Both the position numbers and the translations under genes were made by a program. The notes under the pieces are model-generated. The model was not told where the DNA came from. It searched no databases and saw only the letters and a list, made by a program, of their open reading frames with translations. Below, in pieces: positions 6,251 to 10,000 of a DNA stretch of 10,000 nt (position 1 is its first letter; each line of letters begins with the position of its first letter). The stretch is from Rheinheimera sp. (lineage in GTDB: Bacteria > Pseudomonadota > Gammaproteobacteria > Enterobacterales > Alteromonadaceae): positions 1 to 10,000 of the forward strand of contig NZ_JAIWOI010000358.1 of NCBI RefSeq assembly GCF_020217005.1, written 5' to 3'.

Positions 6251-7084
6251 ATGGAAAAGAAAGTTTTATTAATTGAATGCCCGGATTCAAAAGGCCTGAT
6301 CGCACAGATCACCAATATTTGCTACAAACACCAGCTGAATATTATTCGTAATACCGAGTATGTTGACCCGGATTCAGGTCAGTTTTTTATGCGTACTCAG
6401 CTTGAAGGTATATTTAACGATAAAACGCTGATGCTGGATTTGGACAGAGCATTGCCTGCGGGCAGCAGCAGACAGCTGGTCGCTGCAGGGCGCAAGAAAG
6501 TTGTGATATTGGTGACGAAAGAAGCCCATTGTTTGGGTGATATTTTGATGAAAGTGTATGACGGCTCGTTAAAGCTGGATATAGCTGCTGTGGTCGGTAA
6601 TCATCCGGATTTACAAAGTCTTGCGGAGAAATTTGATATTCCTTATCACTTTGTCAGCCACCTGAACCTGAGCCGTGAGCAACATGAAGCCGCTTTGCAG
6701 CAAGTGATAGATCCTTATCAGGCTGATTATTTAGTGTTGGCAAAATTTATGAGAGTGCTCAGTCCTGCTTTTGTGGCGCACTACAAGGAACGTATTATTA
6801 ATATTCACCATAGTTTTCTGCCCGCTTTTATAGGTGCTAACCCTTATCATCAGGCGCATAAGAGAGGGGTGAAGATTATTGGTGCTACGGCGCATTTTGT
6901 AACAGATGATTTGGATGAAGGTCCAATTATTAAACAGTTGGTGACTCCGGTAGACCATACCTACAGTGCGATGGATATGGTCAAAGCCGGCCGGGATGTG
7001 GAGAAAAATGTGCTGAGTAAGGCATTGCAACTGGTATTGGAAGACCGGGTTTTTGTGCATGGTAATAAAACAGTAATACTGTAA
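6251..7084 (+). CDS. purU: formyltetrahydrofolate deformylase
   Basis: PurU hydrolyses 10-formyl-THF to THF and formate, balancing one-carbon pools and supplying formate for PurT-type purine synthesis. The protein is 277 residues; E. coli PurU is 280. An N-terminal ACT domain covers about 4-75 (VLLIECPDSKGLIAQIT), where methionine and glycine act on the E. coli enzyme. The formyltransferase-type domain begins KKVVILVTKEAHCLGDILMK (82 on). The catalytic Asn-His-Asp set is visible as INIHHSFLPAF (Asn184, His186) and LDEGPII (Asp222). The ATG at 6251 has GAG 7 bases upstream; an in-frame ATG at 6215 would add 12 residues not seen in the family and is rejected. It is probably a single transcription unit, although a thioesterase gene follows after 82 bases. 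Confidence 0.96.
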   Translation: MEKKVLLIECPDSKGLIAQITNICYKHQLNIIRNTEYVDPDSGQFFMRTQLEGIFNDKTLMLDLDRALPAGSSRQLVAAGRKKVVILVTKEAHCLGDILMKVYDGSLKLDIAAVVGNHPDLQSLAEKFDIPYHFVSHLNLSREQHEAALQQVIDPYQADYLVLAKFMRVLSPAFVAHYKERIINIHHSFLPAFIGANPYHQAHKRGVKIIGATAHFVTDDLDEGPIIKQLVTPVDHTYSAMDMVKAGRDVEKNVLSKALQLVLEDRVFVHGNKTVIL

Positions 7085-7126
7085 AAAAGCATTCAGATCA
7101 GAGGCTTGGTTCGATTTTTTCGGAAA

Positions 7127-7158
7127 ACCTTCTATGCTGATTAAAAGTCTCCGAAGGT
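7127..7158 (+). promoter_or_regulatory. inverted repeat that can mask the thioesterase ribosome site
   Basis: ACCTTC (7127-7132) is complementary to GAAGGT (7153-7158), and the latter is the Shine-Dalgarno sequence of the thioesterase gene. An RNA hairpin with a 20-base loop would close the site. It could also be a protein-binding palindrome or chance. A weak promoter candidate (TTCGAT at 7110, TATGCT at 7133) overlaps it; if that promoter is used, transcription starts inside the repeat and the hairpin cannot form. Confidence 0.3.
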
Positions 7159-7166
7159 ATTAGTCT

Positions 7167-7652
7167 ATGTCTGGTAAAAGGACTGTTGAATTTCGTTTCC
7201 TGGCCGAGCCTACTCATGTCAATTTCGGCGGCAAAGTGCATGGCGGCATGGTGATGAAGTGGATTGATCAGGTGGCTTATGCCTGCGCTGCAGGCTGGAG
7301 TGGCTTGTATTGCGTTACTGTTTCAGTCGGGACTATCCGATTTCGCCGTCCTATATTGGTGGGGCATCAGGTCGAACTGATAGCCCGTATTGTGTATACA
7401 GGCACTACAAGCATGCATGTGTTGGTTCAGGTGCGTTCAGGCGATACCAAGGGCGGAGAAATGCTGGAAACCAATCATTGCATTATCAGTTTTGTGGCGC
7501 TGGATGCTGAAGGACACACCGCGAAAGTACCAGCCTGGGTGCCGGTGACTGAGGAAGACAGGTTTTTGCAGTCTTACGCCGTAAAAACCAAAGCCTTTTC
7601 TCAGGAAGTTGAACAAAACATGCTGGATTTTTATCAGGAGAAACTGCTATGA
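7167..7652 (+). CDS. hotdog-fold acyl-CoA thioesterase
   Basis: A 161-residue protein of the ACOT/YciA-like hotdog thioesterase group, expected to hydrolyse acyl-CoA to free acid and CoA in the cytoplasm. The start of the fold shows NFGGKVHGGMVMKWIDQVAY (19-38), with Asn19 and Asp34 in the places where the family has its active-site Asn and Asp. The strands VSVGTIRFRRPILVGHQVEL and TSMHVLVQVRSGD follow. Length fits a single hotdog domain, which would work as a hexamer or dimer of dimers. Substrate range cannot be read from the sequence. AAGG lies 9 bases before the ATG. The stop codon overlaps the start of the next gene (ATGA), so the two are translationally coupled. It is not close enough to E. 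coli YciA for me to use that symbol. Confidence 0.85.
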   Translation: MSGKRTVEFRFLAEPTHVNFGGKVHGGMVMKWIDQVAYACAAGWSGLYCVTVSVGTIRFRRPILVGHQVELIARIVYTGTTSMHVLVQVRSGDTKGGEMLETNHCIISFVALDAEGHTAKVPAWVPVTEEDRFLQSYAVKTKAFSQEVEQNMLDFYQEKLL

Positions 7653-8176
7653 ACAAGCTCTGGTTGTTACTGATTTTTTGCAGTTTTTTAAGCCCGGCGG
7701 CAGAACCTGTGCTACATCCGCGGCTGGAGTTATTCAGGCCTTTTTTAGATAGTTATTGGCAGGGGGATTTAACTGAACCCGGTAAAGAGAAAAAAATGAT
7801 CGACAGGTCTGTCTGGAGCAGGGCATTAAATGGTCAGGCGATTAAAACTGTTCACTCGGTTAATGATGGCGAATATGGTGGAGAGACGCTCATTTTCTGG
7901 GATCAGAAGCAACAAAAAATTGCCTATTATTATTTCACCACCGCAGGTTTTTATACGCATGGCACTATGAGTTACGATGAAAAAAGCAAGAGTATTGAAG
8001 CGCTGGAGAATGTAGAAAACAATGCACAAGGTATCACGCAAGTACGCTCGTTTTCAGTATTGAACCCAGACGGCACATTGCAAGTCAGCTCTGAGTATCT
8101 GCAAAATGGACAATGGGTGAAAGGGCATAGCGCTTTGTATAAACGCCAGCCCCATACCGAAGTGAAATTTCACTAA
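7649..8176 (+). CDS. small exported protein of unknown function
   Basis: A 175-residue protein with a clear signal peptide: MNK, hydrophobic 4-14, and a likely cut after Ala17 (SPA/A). Cys11 is not in a lipobox, so it is probably soluble and periplasmic. The mature part has alternating beta-type segments, such as GGETLIFWDQKQQKIAYYYF and TTAGFYTHGTMSYDEKSKSI, and VRSFSVLNPDGTLQVSSEYL. This pattern recalls small lipocalin- or DUF1579-like barrels, but I do not recognise the family and the comparison is weak. The start overlaps the thioesterase stop by four bases, with GGAG 8 bases upstream (7638-7641) inside that gene, so the two are made together. A role with lipid or acyl products of its partner is inference only. 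Confidence 0.8.
   Translation: MNKLWLLLIFCSFLSPAAEPVLHPRLELFRPFLDSYWQGDLTEPGKEKKMIDRSVWSRALNGQAIKTVHSVNDGEYGGETLIFWDQKQQKIAYYYFTTAGFYTHGTMSYDEKSKSIEALENVENNAQGITQVRSFSVLNPDGTLQVSSEYLQNGQWVKGHSALYKRQPHTEVKFH
8161..8174. repeat. perfect 14-bp palindrome at the convergent gene ends
   Basis: AGTGAAATTTCACT is fully self-complementary and covers the last codons of the secreted-protein gene and the first base of its stop. The rightward strand continues to ATTATTTTT at 8181-8189. It may serve as a weak transcript end for the two converging genes, which have only five bases between stops and no better terminator. Confidence 0.35.
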
Positions 8177-8181
8177 GCTGA

Positions 8182-8838
8182 TTATTTTTCGATGATCAGT
8201 TCTTCTGTAGGCTCCAGTGCATAAATATTGTCAATCTGTAATGCGCTGGAGTGACTGACCCGCAGGTCTTTAATATGGCCATTGCGCAGGCTGTAAACCC
8301 AACCATGCACTGTCAGTGGCTGGCCTCTTTCCCAGGCATCCTGTACAAAACTGGTGTGACATACATTACGCACCTGTTCCATAACATTGAGTTCACATAA
8401 CCGATTTACTCTTTGACCATCGTCTTCAAAGCTGTCCAGTTCAACTCTGTGCAGGGCGTATACGTCTTTAATATTACGCAGCCAGTTATCGACAAAACCT
8501 ATACGCTGTTTATTCATCGCTGCTGCAACACCTCCACAGCCATAATGGCCACAGACGATAATATGTTTCACTTTTAAGATATCGATGGCGTATTGCAATA
8601 CAGATAAACAATTGATGTCGGAATGGAGTACCAGATTGGCAACGTTACGGTGTACAAAAAGCTCACCTGGCAGTAATCCAACTATTTCATTGGCCGGAAC
8701 CCTGCTGTCTGAGCAGCCGATCCAGAGGTATTCAGGAGCCTGTTGTTCTGAGAGTTGCTTAAAAAAACCAGGAGCTTCCTGCTCAACCCGCTCAGCCCAT
8801 GCCCTGTTATTGGCAAATAAGTGTTTTAAGGAACGCAT
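8182..8838 (-). CDS. can: beta-class carbonic anhydrase
   Basis: Can interconverts CO2 and bicarbonate, supplying bicarbonate for biosynthesis in air. The 218-residue protein has the zinc ligands Cys42 (GCSDSR), Asp44, His98 and Cys101 (CGHYGCGG) at the same numbers as E. coli Can, plus Arg46 of the Asp-Arg pair. Trp39, Arg64 and Tyr182 match the non-catalytic bicarbonate pocket known in the E. coli and H. influenzae enzymes (Trp39, Arg64, Tyr181), so allosteric type II behaviour is expected. AAGGG lies 8 bases before the ATG. The gene stands alone, converging on the secreted-protein gene to its left. Confidence 0.95.
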   Translation of the reverse strand: MRSLKHLFANNRAWAERVEQEAPGFFKQLSEQQAPEYLWIGCSDSRVPANEIVGLLPGELFVHRNVANLVLHSDINCLSVLQYAIDILKVKHIIVCGHYGCGGVAAAMNKQRIGFVDNWLRNIKDVYALHRVELDSFEDDGQRVNRLCELNVMEQVRNVCHTSFVQDAWERGQPLTVHGWVYSLRNGHIKDLRVSHSSALQIDNIYALEPTEELIIEK

Positions 8839-8865
8839 TGAATTACCCTTTAGAAAACTGGCGCT

Positions 8866-8896
8866 AAGATAACAGATATCGCCTGTGTTGGAACAC
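8866..8896 (-). promoter_or_regulatory. candidate can promoter with a palindrome over the -35 region
   Basis: Leftward TGTTATCTT gives an extended -10 (TGn plus TATCTT at 8871-8866). The -35 region is poor (TTCCAA at 16-base spacing). A perfect 12-base palindromic site, GTGTT-GG-AACAC, lies at 8885-8896 over the expected -35, where a regulator could bind. The transcription start would be about 20 bases before the ATG. Confidence 0.35.
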
Positions 8897-9107
8897 CGAC
8901 CAGAACTTATTCAGCAGATAAAAATAGTCAGGTAACAACACCGCAGTAGTGGAGGCAAGGAATACTTCAACTGGTTTAAGTCAATATAGTTACGATATCG
9001 GTCAGACATTAGATCAAAGATGGTAAAGATTATAATGTTTTTTTGTCGACTTTTATGTTTTAAGGAAACGCAATGATGTTGCCTATGTAATAGATATTTA
9101 TCTCTGC

Positions 9108-9139
9108 TTGCCACTGTTTTACTTTCTTTTTAATAAAAT
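9108..9139 (+). promoter_or_regulatory. candidate promoter of the H-NS-like gene
   Basis: TTGCCA (9108-9113) matches the -35 consensus at 5 of 6 positions. At 17-base spacing lies TAATAA (9131-9136); the better -10 match TAAAAT (9134-9139) is 20 bases away, longer than ideal. The leader would be about 70 bases. Confidence 0.35.
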
Positions 9140-9215
9140 AAGATAGTGTTAACGCTTTTATTTATGGAAATGATTATGTACTATCTCTTACAGTATTTAT
9201 CAACGGGAGATTTTC

Positions 9216-9743
9216 ATGTCATTGTTACTTGATAAAAAAGAACTGAAAAAGGCCGCAAAAGAAATCACAACTGTAAAGTTACATGAAGTGATTGAAACGT
9301 TAAATTCAGTTTTGGCTGAGCGCCAGAAAGAAACAGAAGTGTTATCTCAGATCCGGGCTTTAGCGAAAGCTCAGGGCTTTACTCTGGAACAACTGGGTTA
9401 TCAACTGAACGCTGATGTAGTAGTGAGCCATGATGATGACACGGAATCGAAAGGCAAACGCCCTGTTAAGCCAAAATTTAAAACCATCAACAAAGAAAGT
9501 CAGTTTTTCTATGTAGATGCAGGTAAATTACATTTACTGAAAACACACACCATGAAAAAAGCCTTGTTAGACCGTGGTATTAAAGTTGTGCCATTTCATA
9601 AAGTAGACACTAAATACGCTAAAGATATTGAGGCTCTGTTGGCTGAAGCCGGTACTCAGGCCATTGAAAACTTTAACAGTAAAGTTGACGTCTGGAACTC
9701 ATGGGCTCAGGCGAACGGCGAAGAGATTCTGTCGAAGAAGTAA
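9216..9743 (+). CDS. H-NS-like N-terminal domain protein with an atypical C-terminal half
   Basis: A 175-residue cytoplasmic protein. Residues 1-60 are charged and helical, and contain a probable coiled coil (TLNSVLAERQKETEVLSQIR) ending in KAQGFTLEQLG. This resembles the oligomerisation helix and linker entry of H-NS family proteins. Residues 64-90 are an acidic then basic linker (SHDDDTESKGKRPVKPKFK). The C-terminal half does not contain the family's DNA-binding core (Trp-x-Gly-Arg-Gly-Arg type motif). It has instead FFYVDAGKLHLLKTHTMKKA, then a mixed helical end with two tryptophans, VWNSW (159-163). It could be a diverged H-NS relative, an H-NS partner lacking its own DNA grip, or an unrelated coiled-coil protein. 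GGGAG lies six bases before the ATG. It is monocistronic between an AT-rich leader and a strong terminator. Confidence 0.75.
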   Translation: MSLLLDKKELKKAAKEITTVKLHEVIETLNSVLAERQKETEVLSQIRALAKAQGFTLEQLGYQLNADVVVSHDDDTESKGKRPVKPKFKTINKESQFFYVDAGKLHLLKTHTMKKALLDRGIKVVPFHKVDTKYAKDIEALLAEAGTQAIENFNSKVDVWNSWAQANGEEILSKK

Positions 9744-9763
9744 AAACTTGTTATTGATAAGAT

Positions 9764-9799
9764 AAAAAACCGGCTCAGTTGAACTGCAGCCGGTTTTTT
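9764..9799. terminator. strong bidirectional intrinsic terminator
   Basis: AAAAAACCGGCT (9764-9775) pairs with AGCCGGTTTTTT (9788-9799). The loop bases CAGTT and AACTG extend the stem further, with one bulged C. The A-run and T-run make it work in both directions, ending the H-NS-like gene 20 bases past its stop and the leftward dehydrogenase 18 bases past its stop. Confidence 0.9.
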
Positions 9800-9817
9800 A
9801 TAGCACAAAAGCCGCTG

Positions 9818-10000
9818 TTATTTTTGTTGCGCGTCTAAAGACTGACCATTGACCGCTGTGCTGTCATCACTCATTAAATACAAATACACAGGCATAATTT
9901 GCGCCGGAGTAGGCAGACTTAACTGATCTTCACCCGGATAGGCTTTACTGCGCATTTTGGTGCGGGTAGCGCCCGGATTTATACAATTTACTCTGACCGT
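9818..10000 (-). CDS. yciK: YciK-like short-chain dehydrogenase, C-terminal part
   Basis: Only the last 60 residues are present; the gene continues beyond the right edge. The sequence RVNCINPGATRTKMRSKAYP is the SDR segment after the active site, with the PG motif lying near the cofactor pocket. TPAQIMPVYLYLMSDDS and a final NGQSLDAQQK follow. This order closely resembles the end of E. coli YciK (INPGGTRTxMR, TPADIMPLYLWLM, FDAQ). YciK is a putative NAD(P)-dependent oxidoreductase of the SDR family whose substrate is unclear. The catalytic Ser-Tyr-Lys residues lie outside the window and cannot be checked. Confidence 0.85.
   Translation of the reverse strand, partial: TVRVNCINPGATRTKMRSKAYPGEDQLSLPTPAQIMPVYLYLMSDDSTAVNGQSLDAQQK

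Larger units (their letters stand above)
8839..9215. other. AT-rich intergenic region between can and the H-NS-like gene
   Basis: This 377-base divergent region holds the can promoter on its left and a candidate promoter for the rightward gene on its right. A perfect TATAAT at 9031-9036 (rightward) has no -35 partner. The right half is rich in A and T runs, as is common upstream of nucleoid-protein genes. A leftward open frame at 8911-9114 has no ribosome site or coding character. No RNA gene is seen. Confidence 0.5.

Noticed and set aside
8911..9114. Leftward 67-codon open frame in the can/H-NS-like gap
   Set aside because: No ribosome site, odd composition for a protein and no neighbour support; it lies in AT-rich regulatory DNA.
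1..10000. Defence system, CRISPR, prophage or transposon
   Set aside because: No nuclease, helicase, toxin-antitoxin pair, spacer array, integrase or transposase is visible in any frame.

Overview
The window reads as ordinary chromosome of a gammaproteobacterium. ProS, PurU, TrmO, the beta-carbonic anhydrase and the YciK-like fragment all look close to their E. coli counterparts, and the gene mix (a small two-helix membrane protein next to proS, and a type of intergenic repeat I associate from memory with Shewanella-like genomes) points to the Alteromonadales/Rheinheimera/Alishewanella area. The genus is an inference, not a demonstrated match. I see no rRNA, tRNA, CRISPR array, insertion sequence, phage module or recognisable defence system.

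Layout. Positions 1-113 hold the probable tail of a rightward gene and a rightward terminator. Positions 114-5890 form a leftward block, read from right to left: trmO, then a periplasmic kelch-propeller gene whose start lies inside the end of trmO, then an intergenic repeat, proS with a good terminator, a small membrane protein, a TetR-type regulator, and mlaA behind its own promoter. Positions 5891-6250 form a divergent intergenic region carrying the trmO promoter, a second copy of the intergenic repeat and a possible very small ORF. Rightward genes follow: purU, a hotdog-fold acyl-CoA thioesterase, and a small secreted protein translationally coupled to it. A leftward beta-carbonic anhydrase converges on them with only 5 bases between stop codons. 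An AT-rich 377-base intergenic region leads to a rightward gene with an H-NS-like N-terminal half but an unusual C-terminal half. It is followed by a strong two-way terminator and the C-terminal end of a leftward YciK-like dehydrogenase that runs off the window.

How the genes fit together. proS (charging of tRNA-Pro) and trmO (methylation of t6A37 in tRNA) are neighbours in E. coli as well; here a kelch gene sits between them, and a repeat copy lies on each outer side of the trmO-kelch pair. MlaA is the outer-membrane lipoprotein of the Mla lipid-transport system. PurU (formate release from 10-formyl-THF), Can (CO2/bicarbonate) and the thioesterase are independent housekeeping enzymes. The least explained items are the divergent H-NS-like protein, the kelch protein, the small secreted protein, the two repeat copies, and the arrangement of terminator and ribosome binding site in front of the small membrane protein. 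I found no convincing new multi-gene system.
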